A stretch of DNA of 64,000 nt, from contig JBGAUW010000010.1 of NCBI GenBank assembly GCA_044228435.1, forward strand, positions 1 to 64,000, in the 5' to 3' direction. Positions 1-8,756 of the stretch are shown here, one piece after another. The DNA comes from Bog-950 sp044228435. GTDB lineage: Bacteria > Bacteroidota > Bacteroidia > Chitinophagales > LD1. Numbering within the stretch: the stretch's first letter is position 1; each line of letters begins with the position of its first letter. The position numbers and the translations under genes were made by a program. The notes below the pieces were generated by a model. It was not told where the DNA came from. It did no database searches and worked only from the letters and a program-made list of their open reading frames with translations.

Positions 1-1469
1 TACCATGTATGGTGCCCAGCAGGTCGCTGTTCATACGGGTAGGAAAAAAGCGGTAGGTATTTTCGGTAATATCCTGAAAATGCTTGCTATCGGTGCTGCC
101 CAACATTAAAAATGGCGTAACCAACGCATCGGGAAACACCTGCGCGCTGGTTTGCTGCAACAGTTTAAAGCCATAAGTAGACGAACTGGCGTTGCGGCTG
201 GGCTCATATAACTCGCCCGCTGTAATTTTTACCGTGGTATCGTTAATCAGCTTTTTAGCTCTCTCAATTACCTGTGCAGAGGTTTCATCACTCAATATGC
301 GGTAGTTTACCTTGGCACTTACCAGGCTGGGTATTACGTTCTCCTTATTACCCGCATTTATTACGGTAGCTACTTGGGTGGTACGTAAAAGGGCGCGGCC
401 CTCGTCGCTCTTTTCATATTCATTCAATATAATAGGGCCAAACAGCCATCGATTAGCAAACACCATATTTAACGGGCTGGGCATCTCGGGCCCCACAAAG
501 GCCAAAAATTCCTCTACGGTTTCGGTAGTTCTTCTACCCTCCTGGTTATCGTGCAGGGTTTTAATGGCTGTGGTAAGCACATCCAGCGCGCTCTCTTTAG
601 GTGGGTGGCTACTATGGCCGCCCTTTACATTGGCCGTAAGTTCCAACGTTACGTAACCCTTCTCGGCTGTGCCAATAAGGGCCACCGGGCGTTTAAGGTT
701 AGGCACTATACCTTCACTTACCATTCCGCCCTCATCTATATAGAACTCAAAATTTACTTTTTGCGCGCGCAGGTAGGCTGCAATGGCCGCTGCACCGCGG
801 GCACCGCCAATCTCTTCATCGGCGCCAAAGGCAAAATAAACGGTGCGCTCGGGCACAAAGCCTTTTGCCTGTAGTTTTTTAAGCGCTTCGAATACCGATA
901 CCAGGCTACCTTTATCATCCAGCGCACCACGGCCCCATATAAAGCCATCGGCTACCTCGCCGCCAAACGGCGCGTGCGTCCACTTCTCTTTCGTGCTCTC
1001 TTCAATAGGCACCACATCTAAGTGGGCGTATAGTATTACCGGTTTTACGCTCTCGTTTTTGCCTTTCCATTTAAGCAGCAGGCTGCGCTGGTTAATTACG
1101 GTATCTTCTAATGCCTCAAACACCGGGGCATACTCGGTTTTTAAAAACACAAAAAACGAATCGAAGGCGGCCTGGTTAACCACCGCCGTATCATCGTTAC
1201 TAATCAAACACCGGGGCATACTCGGTTTTTAAAAACACAAAAAACGAATCGAAGGCGGCCTGGTTAACCACCGCCGTATCATCGTTACTAATAGTTACTA
1301 TTTTAATAGCATCGCTTAAGTGCTTTACAGCGCTTTCATCTATGGGTAATTCTTTACGCTTACCGTCGGCGGCTACTATCTGGCGGCTTTTATAAGCACT
1401 TGTTTTTATAAGCAGCACAGCTACTAAAGCAACTAAGGCGACAAGCAGAACTAAAAGTATTTTTTTCAT
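1..1469 (-). pseudogene. M20 family metallopeptidase (carboxypeptidase PM20D1/yscS-like), 3' end outside window, frame broken by tandem duplication
   Basis: Zinc peptidase that would hydrolyse peptides or N-acyl amino acids in the envelope. The start at 1469 gives an N-terminal membrane anchor or signal (MKKILLVLLVALVALVAVLL). Translating the lower strand past the break at about 1204 recovers the M20 signatures in order: YAHLDVVP (zinc His and catalytic Asp), RGALDDKG (bridging Asp), GADEEIGG (catalytic and zinc Glu), then the dimerisation domain, and further on PFLMLGSTDSKHF. The C-terminus lies beyond base 1. An exact 88-bp duplication (1117-1292) shifts the frame and makes a stop directly after EYAPVFD; with one copy removed, the frame reads through as EYAPVFEALEDTVINQRS. 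The upstream gene (from 2730) is on the same strand, 217 bp away. Family assignment is secure. Whether the break is biological or an assembly error cannot be told here. Confidence 0.88.
1117..1292. repeat. 88-bp perfect tandem duplication
   Basis: Bases 1117-1204 and 1205-1292 are identical (88 bp, 3n+1), so the duplication frameshifts the M20 peptidase gene. The unit starts CAAACACCGGGG and ends CGTTACTAAT. The copies abut with no flanking hallmark of a mobile element. Confidence 0.97.
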
Positions 1470-1686
1470 ATGGGTTTATGCTTAAGCTGCAAAAAAACGA
1501 AATTGTATCAAATGCAACCCCACCCCTTTGTCCTTCGGACATTTCCCCTCTCCTAAAGGAGATGGGAAACCCTCTTGCCTAAGGTGCGCCTTTCTCTGTA
1601 TAATCTCTTGTATTATCTATTTAAATCGACCGTAGGTGCATTTATCGGTGTAATCTTTTGTCTTTACCCGTGTAATCGAGCGAAGC

Positions 1687-2730
1687 TTACTTAGCTATCA
1701 GCCGCAAACAATTTCTTACCAATTCGCCCATGCTGGTGCAATCTAAAAACGAGTTGTCTTTATAATGATTGGCCAGTTCTTCCCTTAACTGTATCACTTT
1801 CTCCTTTGGCGAAATAGTATCGCGGTCCATTACATCAATTAACTGGTTAAGCCTAATGTTAGCCGATACACTTCGGCGGGCTATAAGCGTGCGTTCTTCT
1901 TTTTGGTATTGCCTTATGGTTTCGGGGGTAAGCAACTGCAGGGTTAGCTGCACCAGCACAGCGTTCTCTTTAAAAAACTGCGGCAGGTATAGGGTGCGCT
2001 TGCCCTCGTAACTCTGCTGGTCGAAATCGATAGGTCGAATGCGAAACTGCACCTCTTCAAAATCGGGCGTAATATCAAACACATAGTTGTAGCTCCGCAT
2101 ATCGCCCAGCAGGCGCACAAAACAACGCTCGTTAAACTTTACAAACTCTTTGGCTATACGCACCTTATTAAACTCGGGGTTCTCTAAATACAGGGCAATA
2201 AACTGGTCGCCGGGTATGCCGGCAATGTGCTCTTCTACCAGGGTATGCGCATCTACAAAGTAATTGATACGCGCCGGCGAAAGTATATGCTCAAGCTCCA
2301 GCCCATAAATTCGGCTGGCATCGGCCTGCTTTATATAAAAGTAATCGTAGTTATCGTTAAAGTCGTTTACTATTTTAATGCGAAAGGGGTTGCTGTTACC
2401 AAAGGTGCAGTAGTCTATCCGCTCTACGTGCAGGTGCGTATGCACCGATTCATCTCCGCCCGATTTAAGTATAGAATAAATTTGCTTCAACCCCTCGTGT
2501 ATATGCGGCAACTCGCTGGGCGGATACATGGCGGCCTCCCACAAGGTATCGCGGCCCTTTTTATCGCGTACCGATACACTGCCGCTAAAGTGTTTCAGGT
2601 CGGCGTAGTTTACCGGCAGCTTTATTTCTCGGCTATGCGTTTGCAGGTATTTGCGCAGCTCGGCATTTACGGGGTATATGTCTTTCTTTTTGGTAATTAT
2701 TTGCTGCTTGTAGGTGCGCGGCTGTTTCAT
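1687..2730 (-). CDS. conserved hypothetical protein with kinase-like motifs
   Basis: Soluble 347-residue protein with no signal peptide or membrane segment. I do not recognise a named family. Around residues 205-240 the order LLGDMRSYNYVFD then PIDFDQQSYEGK resembles the catalytic loop (D....N) and the DFD metal-binding motif of kinase-like or aminoglycoside-phosphotransferase-like folds; this is inference from spacing only. The C-terminal third (about residues 265-347) looks helical and is rich in Glu, Arg and Leu. It is divergent from the PqqD/ATP-grasp/decarboxylase cluster across a 242-bp gap, so shared control is possible but unproven. The start is the first ATG of the frame (MKQPRTYKQQ). 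Confidence 0.7.
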   Translation of the reverse strand: MKQPRTYKQQIITKKKDIYPVNAELRKYLQTHSREIKLPVNYADLKHFSGSVSVRDKKGRDTLWEAAMYPPSELPHIHEGLKQIYSILKSGGDESVHTHLHVERIDYCTFGNSNPFRIKIVNDFNDNYDYFYIKQADASRIYGLELEHILSPARINYFVDAHTLVEEHIAGIPGDQFIALYLENPEFNKVRIAKEFVKFNERCFVRLLGDMRSYNYVFDITPDFEEVQFRIRPIDFDQQSYEGKRTLYLPQFFKENAVLVQLTLQLLTPETIRQYQKEERTLIARRSVSANIRLNQLIDVMDRDTISPKEKVIQLREELANHYKDNSFLDCTSMGELVRNCLRLIAK

Positions 2731-2972
2731 GGGGGCATTGGAATAATGGATGGAACTGCAAAATACAGAATACTAAGCTCTTATTAAACACCGATAGAAA
2801 CAAGGTGAAGAAAAATGATAAAGTTGCCATTGACACTAGCGATCGACCACGGGGGCCAGTCAAAAAAAGGCTGCTGGCAGTTCTAATCCTGTAACTTTTT
2901 GTAGCAAAGTTGTAACCACCTGGCCGCAAACCAAATGATATTTGTAACGTCAAACAGGCAAAACAATTTATT

Positions 2973-3224
2973 ATGCGCATAAAAAAGAATATAGCACTAA
3001 GCGACACGGGCTTTGTGTTTAATCCCAGCACCGGCGATTCGTTTTCGGTAAACCCCATTGGCCTCGAAATTTTGCGCAAGCTGAAAGAGAACGAGGATTT
3101 TGAAAAAATTAAGCAGCACATTTTGGCTACCTACAGTACTGATGTGGACAGCGTAGAAAAAGATTTTTACGACTTTACCAAAATGCTTGAGCAACTGCAA
3201 TTAACCGAAGCCGATGCCAGGTAA
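2973..3224 (+). CDS. PqqD-family (RiPP recognition element-like) small protein
   Basis: An 83-residue protein with the PqqD layout: two N-terminal strands with GFVFNPSTGDSFSVNPIG (residues about 13-30, corresponding to the 'g.y.lN..G' region), then helices ending in a 'DFYDFTKMLEQLQL' segment like the 'fl..L...gll' end of the family. PqqD-type domains bind leader peptides and present them to a modifying enzyme (established for pyrroloquinoline quinone and other RiPP systems). The gene overlaps the following ATP-grasp gene by 11 bp, implying translational coupling and joint action. No obvious precursor peptide gene is present. It could equally be one of the PqqD-like proteins of unknown partner common in Bacteroidota. 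Confidence 0.8.
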   Translation: MRIKKNIALSDTGFVFNPSTGDSFSVNPIGLEILRKLKENEDFEKIKQHILATYSTDVDSVEKDFYDFTKMLEQLQLTEADAR

Positions 3225-4263
3225 AAAAATAACCGTTGCATTAACGGGCCTTAATAATGTAGATAGCCCCGGCCCCGGCATACCCGTAATACGCGGCCTG
3301 CTGGATAGTAAGGACTATGACGTGCGCATTATAGGCCTTAGTTACGATGCACTAGAGCCCGGCATATACATGCACGATTTGGTAGCTAAAACCTACCAGA
3401 TACCCCTACCCAGCGCAGGCACTGCCAGCGTAATGGAACGCCTTAAATACATACACAGCATAGAAAAGCTGGATGTGATAATACCCAACTTTGATGCCGA
3501 GCTATACAACTTTATAAAAATGGCACCGGTGCTGGAAAGGGAACTGGGAATAAAAAGTTTTCTGCCCACGTTAGAGCAGTTTGAAGAGCGGCAAAAAAGC
3601 AACCTGCCGGCCTTTGGCGAAAAATATGATATAAAGGTGCCTAAAAGCAAAATGATTTTTTCGATTGCCGAGATACGGGGCCTTATACCAGAGTTTACTT
3701 ACCCCCTGGTTGTAAAGGGCAAGTTTTACGATGCATCGGTAGCCTATAGCCCTGAGCAGGCAGCGCAATACTTTAATAAAATAAGTGCCAAATGGGGGCT
3801 GCCTATTATTATACAGCAGTTTACATACGGCACCGAAGTAAACGTAACAGCGCTGGGCGATGGTACCGGTATAACCGTAGGCGCTGTACCTATGCGAAAG
3901 CAGGTAATAACCGATAAGGGTAAAGCGTGGGCCGGCATTACGCTGGATGACCAGGAGCTTTTAAATATTACCCGCAAGTTGATACGCAACTGCCACTGGC
4001 GGGGCCCCTGTGAATTGGAAATGATAAAAACCAACGAGGGCGACTATTACCTGATAGAGATAAACCCGCGCACACCGGCATGGGTTTACCTGGCAGTTGG
4101 TGCGGGACAAAATCACCCTGAAGCTTTGCTTAAGCTAGCGCTGGGCGAAAAGGTAAAGCCGTTTGAAACGTACGAAAGCGGCAAAATGTTTATCCGCTAC
4201 AGCTACGATATGATTTGCGATTTGAAAGAGTTTGAAACCATTTCGACGATGGGAGAATTATAG
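3214..4263 (+). CDS. ATP-grasp domain protein (carboxylate-amine ligase-like)
   Basis: A 349-residue cytoplasmic protein with a Rossmann-like pre-domain (residues 1-110: KITVALTGLNN..., then DVIIPNFDAE) followed by an ATP-grasp fold. YPLVVKGKFYDA (residues about 163-174) carries the nucleotide-binding Lys, and the magnesium-binding end is CELEMIKTNEGDYYLIEINPR (Glu...EINPR, residues about 268-290), as in carbamoyl-phosphate-synthase-type members. Such enzymes activate a carboxylate as acyl phosphate and couple it to an amine or thiol. The acceptor is unknown. The ATG start overlaps the end of the PqqD-like gene by 11 bp, and the PLP decarboxylase follows after 58 bp, so the three form a putative operon. 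Confidence 0.85.
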   Translation: MPGKKITVALTGLNNVDSPGPGIPVIRGLLDSKDYDVRIIGLSYDALEPGIYMHDLVAKTYQIPLPSAGTASVMERLKYIHSIEKLDVIIPNFDAELYNFIKMAPVLERELGIKSFLPTLEQFEERQKSNLPAFGEKYDIKVPKSKMIFSIAEIRGLIPEFTYPLVVKGKFYDASVAYSPEQAAQYFNKISAKWGLPIIIQQFTYGTEVNVTALGDGTGITVGAVPMRKQVITDKGKAWAGITLDDQELLNITRKLIRNCHWRGPCELEMIKTNEGDYYLIEINPRTPAWVYLAVGAGQNHPEALLKLALGEKVKPFETYESGKMFIRYSYDMICDLKEFETISTMGEL

Positions 4264-4321
4264 GCACAGAAAAAGAGAAGAAATATCAAAAAGTATTAAA
4301 AGATTTTAAAGCACCCCTACC

Positions 4322-5732
4322 ATGAAGAAGCTACAATACGAGCGCCCGCTAATACAACGCCTTAACGCGGGATTGATGAACAAGTTTGGTATGCGTACCG
4401 AATATGCACCGGTTACCCGTGTGGATGAGGTACCCGTAAAAGACCTGCTAAAGCAGTTTGGCTCGCCGCTGTTTGTTATAAGCGAGCGCACCCTGCGCCA
4501 AACCTATAAAGAAGCTAACCGTGCCTTTAAAACCCGTTACCCCAAAGTACAATTTGCATGGAGTTATAAGACCAACTACATGAATGCCGTATGCAATGTG
4601 TTCCACCAGGAGGGCAGTTGGGCAGAAGTAGTAAGCGGCTTTGAATACCAAAAGGCGATTAAAAACGGTGTGCCCGGCAACAAAGTAATATTTAACGGGC
4701 CGGACAAAACGGATGAGGATTTAATGTCGGCCATTAAAAATAATTCGCCTATACACATAGACCATTTAGATGAGCTGTACCGCTTAACCGAACTGGCCGA
4801 AGAAATGAAAGCGAGGCCCAATGTAGCCATACGTGTAAATATGGATACCGGTATATACCCTATATGGGACCGCTTTGGCTCGTGTAAATATGGATACCGG
4901 TATATACCCTATATGGGACCGCTTTGGCTTTAACTACGAAAACGGCCAGGCCTGGGATGCTATAAACAAAATTATACTGGCCGATAAACTTGAGCTGATA
5001 GGCTTACATTGCCACATAGGCACGTTTATGCTATCGCCAAGCGCCTACGGTATTGCAGCAAGTAAAATGAGCGACCTTGCCCTGGGTATTAAACGCAAGT
5101 TTAAACGCGATATACAATACATTGATATGGGTGGAGGCTTTGCCAGTAAAAACACACTTAAGGGCAGCTACCTACAGGGCGCCGATAGCAACCCTAACTT
5201 CGACCAGTTTGCCGAGGCCATTAGTACCGCCATATTGAACGCCGGTTTTGGTAAAGATGAATTGCCTTTGCTAATTTTAGAAACCGGTCGCGCTTTGGTG
5301 GATGAAGCCGGCTTTTTGCTGGGCACCGTAATAAGCAATAAGCGCCTGAGCGACGGAAGGCGGGCTACCATTATGGATTTTGGTGTAAACATTATGTTCA
5401 CCTCGTTTTGGTACGACCATAAAATTTCGCCGGCGCAGGAGTTTAGCAACTACACCGAAGATTGTGTGCTATATGGGCCCCTGTGTATGAACATAGACGT
5501 AATACGCGAAAACGTAACCCTGCCACCGTTAAAAAAAGACGACCAGGTAATGGTACACAACGTAGGCGCTTATAACATGACGCAGTGGATGCAGTTTATA
5601 GCTCTTCGCCCTGCCGTGGTAATGATTGATATGCAAAGCCAACCGCATTTAATACGCCGTCGCGAAACCTTAGACTCGATTGAAAGCAGCGAGGTAATGC
5701 CGGAGTATTTAAAAACATTTAAGCTGCAGTAA
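4322..5732 (+). pseudogene. PLP-dependent amino acid decarboxylase (Orn/DAP/Arg decarboxylase 2 family), broken by 49-bp tandem duplication
   Basis: Fold-type III decarboxylase related to LysA. The alanine-racemase-like barrel holds the PLP lysine in WSYKTNY. Further motifs are HCHIGTF, the glycine loop DMGGGF, ETGRALVDEAG, and the active-site YGPLCMNIDV with the PLP-contacting Tyr in NVGAYNM, all in family order. The true chain would be about 450 residues. An exact 49-bp repeat (4832-4929) after IRVNMDTGIYPIWDRFG shifts the frame: the first part (4322-4933) ends early, and the rest continues in another frame to 5732. Substrate specificity (diaminopimelate or another amino acid) cannot be read from these motifs. 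Position behind PqqD-like and ATP-grasp genes suggests a specialised pathway rather than housekeeping lysine synthesis. Removing one repeat copy restores an intact enzyme. Confidence 0.88.
4832..4929. repeat. 49-bp perfect tandem duplication
   Basis: Bases 4832-4880 and 4881-4929 are identical (49 bp, 3n+1), starting CGTGTAAATATGG and ending CGCTTTGGCT. The duplication frameshifts the decarboxylase gene. It is 3.6 kb from a similar 88-bp event in the M20 gene. Confidence 0.97.
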
Positions 5733-5765
5733 AACAAAAGGCCCCTTAATGACCTGCAAATTTAG

Positions 5766-5794
5766 TGCGCTCACCTCAAAAAAAGGTGGGCGCA
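5766..5794 (+). terminator. hairpin between decarboxylase and LytS genes
   Basis: TGCGCTCACCT and AGGTGGGCGCA pair with one mismatch around an A-rich loop, 33 bp after the decarboxylase stop. It lacks a strong T-run. A TATACTTTTG box at 5804-5813 just downstream matches the Bacteroidota -7 element for the next operon. Confidence 0.5.
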
Positions 5795-5831
5795 TTCTAT
5801 ACGTATACTTTTGCTAGTGTAATAAAACAAT

Positions 5832-6836
5832 ATGGCCGGCAGGCAACTAAAAATTCTTATTCATGTAATTGGGGCATTGGTTTTTTTATCGCTGCCGGTC
5901 ATTTTTTCGCCCGATGTTTCAGCAACATTCAGGTTACTAAGCATACCACCCTTTCAGCGCGATTTTTTAGGTTACTTGTTTGTGCTGGTGTTCTTCTACC
6001 TTAACTATTACTACTTTCTACCCAAGTTCTATTTGAACCATAAGCGCATGGCTTTTGCGGCTGCAATAGTGCTTAGCTACGCCGCTATAGTTACTTTACC
6101 TTATTTGCTAATACCAGAAAGTAACGATGGCCCCTTTCGTCCTCCTCATTCGTGGTTGCATTTAGCCGGGCGGCATTTTTCCCAGTTTATCGGCGTAGCC
6201 GTTTTTTCTTTATTGCTGCAACTAAACCGCAGGCTTAAGCATGCCGAAAAAGAAAAAATGAAGGCTGAGCTTTCGTATTTACGGGCTCAAATAAACCCGC
6301 ACTTTTTGTTCAACACACTGAATAGCATTTACTCGCTAGCTATTCAAAAATCGGATAAAACGCCCAAGGCCATTGTAGATTTATCGAACCTGATGCGCTA
6401 TGTAACCACCGAGGCACACCACGAGTATGTGCCCCTGGATAATGAGATTATATACATAACCAACTACATCAATTTGCAGGTAATACGCCTGGGCGAAACG
6501 GCAAAAATTGATTTTAGGCTAACCGGCAAAATGGATACCGAAAAAATTACGCCCCTTATATTAATACCGTTTGTAGAAAATGCTTTTAAGTATGGTATAA
6601 ATCCGGAGCGCAATGCGCTGATACAGGTAATAATAGAAGTAGCCGAAGGCAACCTGCACATGCGTGTGTTTAATATGAAGGTGAATGGCCTGCAACCGAC
6701 ATCCGAAGAAAGAAGCGGACACGGAATACAAAATACACGGAGCCGGTTACAGGCTCTATACCCTGGTAAGCACCAGCTATCGATTAACGATGAACATGGT
6801 GAGTATACTGTTGACCTTAAAATTAATTTGCGATGA
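5832..6836 (+). CDS. LytS/YehU-type sensor histidine kinase
   Basis: A 334-residue inner-membrane kinase. Four hydrophobic segments (residues about 7-25, 45-66, 72-95 and 115-130) are followed by a short linker and the His_kinase domain with ELSYLRAQINPHFLFNTLNSI, in which His157 is the phospho-acceptor. An HATPase region follows with ILIPFVENAFKYGI (N box) and SGHGIQNTRSRL (G box). It overlaps the LytTR regulator gene by ATGA (6833-6836), so the pair is co-translated. The ligand is unknown because the sensor part is only membrane helices. Confidence 0.92.
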   Translation: MAGRQLKILIHVIGALVFLSLPVIFSPDVSATFRLLSIPPFQRDFLGYLFVLVFFYLNYYYFLPKFYLNHKRMAFAAAIVLSYAAIVTLPYLLIPESNDGPFRPPHSWLHLAGRHFSQFIGVAVFSLLLQLNRRLKHAEKEKMKAELSYLRAQINPHFLFNTLNSIYSLAIQKSDKTPKAIVDLSNLMRYVTTEAHHEYVPLDNEIIYITNYINLQVIRLGETAKIDFRLTGKMDTEKITPLILIPFVENAFKYGINPERNALIQVIIEVAEGNLHMRVFNMKVNGLQPTSEERSGHGIQNTRSRLQALYPGKHQLSINDEHGEYTVDLKINLR

Positions 6837-7525
6837 TAAATGCCATTGCCATAGACGATGAACCACCTGCGCTTGCAGTTATTGAAAGTTTCTGTAAGGA
6901 ATCAGGTTTAGTTACGCTGCAAAAAACGTTTACCAGGCCCAGCGAGGCACAAAAATATTTAAAGCGTTTCCCAACCGATTTATTGTTTTTAGATATTCAA
7001 ATGCCTTCGCTTTCGGGTATCGATTTTTACAAGGGGCTGGAGCAGGAAACCATGGTAATTTTTACCACGGCCCATAGCCAGTTTGCGGTAGAGGGATTTA
7101 ACCTGAATGCTGTAGATTTTTTACTGAAGCCGTTTACCTACGAGCGCTTTTTTCAGGCAGTAAGCAAGGCTAACGACTTTTACAACTACAACCGACAGGC
7201 GGATAAACCACAAACGCAATACCTGTTTATACGCGCCGACTACTCGCTTATAAAAATAGCGGTGCCCGATATTGTTTTTATTGAGGGGCTGGATGATTAC
7301 CTTAAAATACACTTGCAAAATCAGAAGACGGTTGTTGCGCGCATGACACTGAAGACCATGCTGGAGAAGCTTCCTGCAAAAGAGTTTATACGCGTGCACC
7401 GATCATTTATAGTGCCTTTTAGCCGCATAGAGAACGTGCGCAATAAAACCATAAGGCTTGCCGGCGAGGAAATTCCATTGGGCAGCAGCTACGAAGAGGA
7501 GTTCTTTAAGGTGTTTAAGCCATAG
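6833..7525 (+). CDS. LytTR-family response regulator
   Basis: A 230-residue DNA-binding regulator. The receiver domain (residues 1-115) has the acidic pair Asp8/Asp9, phospho-acceptor Asp54 in LFLDIQMP, and the conserved Lys in DFLLKPFTYERF. The LytTR domain (about residues 130-230) shows FIEGLDDYLKIHL, MTLKTMLEKLP and FIRVHRSFIVPFSRIE, the normal LytTR signature. It is the partner of the overlapping LytS-type kinase. Targets are not evident; the following gene (from 7664) is separated by 138 bp. Confidence 0.95.
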   Translation: MINAIAIDDEPPALAVIESFCKESGLVTLQKTFTRPSEAQKYLKRFPTDLLFLDIQMPSLSGIDFYKGLEQETMVIFTTAHSQFAVEGFNLNAVDFLLKPFTYERFFQAVSKANDFYNYNRQADKPQTQYLFIRADYSLIKIAVPDIVFIEGLDDYLKIHLQNQKTVVARMTLKTMLEKLPAKEFIRVHRSFIVPFSRIENVRNKTIRLAGEEIPLGSSYEEEFFKVFKP

Positions 7526-7663
7526 GTTCTTGGAATATTGGGGTAATTGGGGCAATAAATGCTTTACCTCAAAAAAAATCCTGTTTACCGCTTTAAGTTG
7601 CAACTTGCATTCACAATAGCGAGATTTGATTTGTAGTTAAACAGGAATATTAAAACACAGGTT

Positions 7664-8689
7664 ATGAAACGTAAAGATGTATTAAAGGGCTTAGGAGTAG
7701 CCGGACTGGCATCCTTTTTACCATTTAGCAAAAGCAACGCCGCCTTAAATAACTTGGGCGAGGTAACTTTAAACGAAGGTGGCAGTTGCGTACTTATACC
7801 TACCGAAACAGCGGGACCTTTCCCTTTGGACCTTACGGCTAATACCACGTTTTTCAGGCAAGATGTGCGCGAAAACAAAACCGGTGTGCAGTTAAATTTA
7901 AAACTAAAAATTATAGGCTCGGTTAACTGCGAGCCCATGCCCAACGTGCGTGTAAACATCTGGCACTGCGATAAAGATGGTTTTTATTCGGGCTACGATA
8001 ACAACATGAATGCAGGCCAGGCAGGATTGACCTATTTGCGTGGCTACCAATTGGCCGATGCTAATGGCGAGGTTAATTTTACAACCATTCTACCGGGGTG
8101 GTATAACGGGCGTATCTGCCATATTCATTTTCAGGTTTATGTAAGCAGTATGTATGCAGCTATATCGCAGTTAAGTTTTGATATAGCTACCAAAAATGCC
8201 ATTTACGCTGCCAACTCATCGGTGTATACCAAAGGCACCGACCCTATGACTTTTGCATCGGATAATATATTCAGCGATGGTTATAATTATCAGTTGGCCA
8301 CTTTAACGCCCAACAGTTCAACCGGTGGCTACGATTCGTATTTAGAAGTTACGATACAAGGCACGGGCACTACACCAACAGGGCTGGCGGCGCTTGAGCC
8401 CGAAACAGGAGGACAGTTTAATCTGGGCCAAAATTTTCCTAACCCGTACACCGAGGAAACAACAATTCCGTTTACGCTAACTACTCCGGCAAATGCAACT
8501 ATTACCATGTGGGATTTAGCCGGTAAAAAAGTAGCTGAAGTAATTAAGAAAGGCCTAAGCGCCGGCGATAACCAAATTACGCTAAACATGAAAAAGCTGG
8601 GTTTAGCTACAAGCAACTATGTGTATCAGCTACAGGTAGAAAACACAAACGGGGTTTTCCGGCAGTGCAAAATGATGACCGCCAAATAA
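7664..8689 (+). CDS. secreted intradiol ring-cleavage dioxygenase-like protein with T9SS sorting domain
   Basis: Residues 1-26 form an export signal resembling a Tat-type leader without the twin Arg (KRKDVLKGLGVAGLASFLPF). The dioxygenase core (about 40-245) keeps all four Fe(III) ligands of the intradiol family: Tyr108 in DGFYSGYD, Tyr147 in PGWYNGR, and His153/His155 in ICHIHFQV, with PTETAGPF upstream. The C-terminal about 80 residues (NFPNPYTEETTIPF to the final KMMTAK) are a type A T9SS sorting domain, so the enzyme should be moved across the outer membrane. Such enzymes open catechol rings; the natural substrate here is unknown. It stands alone, with its own terminator downstream. Confidence 0.9.
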   Translation: MKRKDVLKGLGVAGLASFLPFSKSNAALNNLGEVTLNEGGSCVLIPTETAGPFPLDLTANTTFFRQDVRENKTGVQLNLKLKIIGSVNCEPMPNVRVNIWHCDKDGFYSGYDNNMNAGQAGLTYLRGYQLADANGEVNFTTILPGWYNGRICHIHFQVYVSSMYAAISQLSFDIATKNAIYAANSSVYTKGTDPMTFASDNIFSDGYNYQLATLTPNSSTGGYDSYLEVTIQGTGTTPTGLAALEPETGGQFNLGQNFPNPYTEETTIPFTLTTPANATITMWDLAGKKVAEVIKKGLSAGDNQITLNMKKLGLATSNYVYQLQVENTNGVFRQCKMMTAK

Positions 8690-8709
8690 AAAATTTACAG
8701 TGTGGTGTG

Positions 8710-8741
8710 GGGCCGTTACCAGGGGTGGAACGGCCCTTTTT
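8710..8741 (+). terminator. rho-independent terminator after dioxygenase gene
   Basis: GGGCCGTT pairs with AACGGCCC around an 11-nt loop, followed by five T. Confidence 0.85.
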
Positions 8742-8756
8742 CATTTTAAGGCTATA

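Noticed and set aside
312..1232. Several + strand open frames across the M20 region
   Set aside because: The lower strand codes for clear M20 motifs throughout; the + frames have no domain and mirror its codon bias.
4832..4929. Programmed ribosomal frameshift in the decarboxylase
   Set aside because: The break is fully explained by an exact tandem duplication; no slippery heptamer with a downstream fold is needed.
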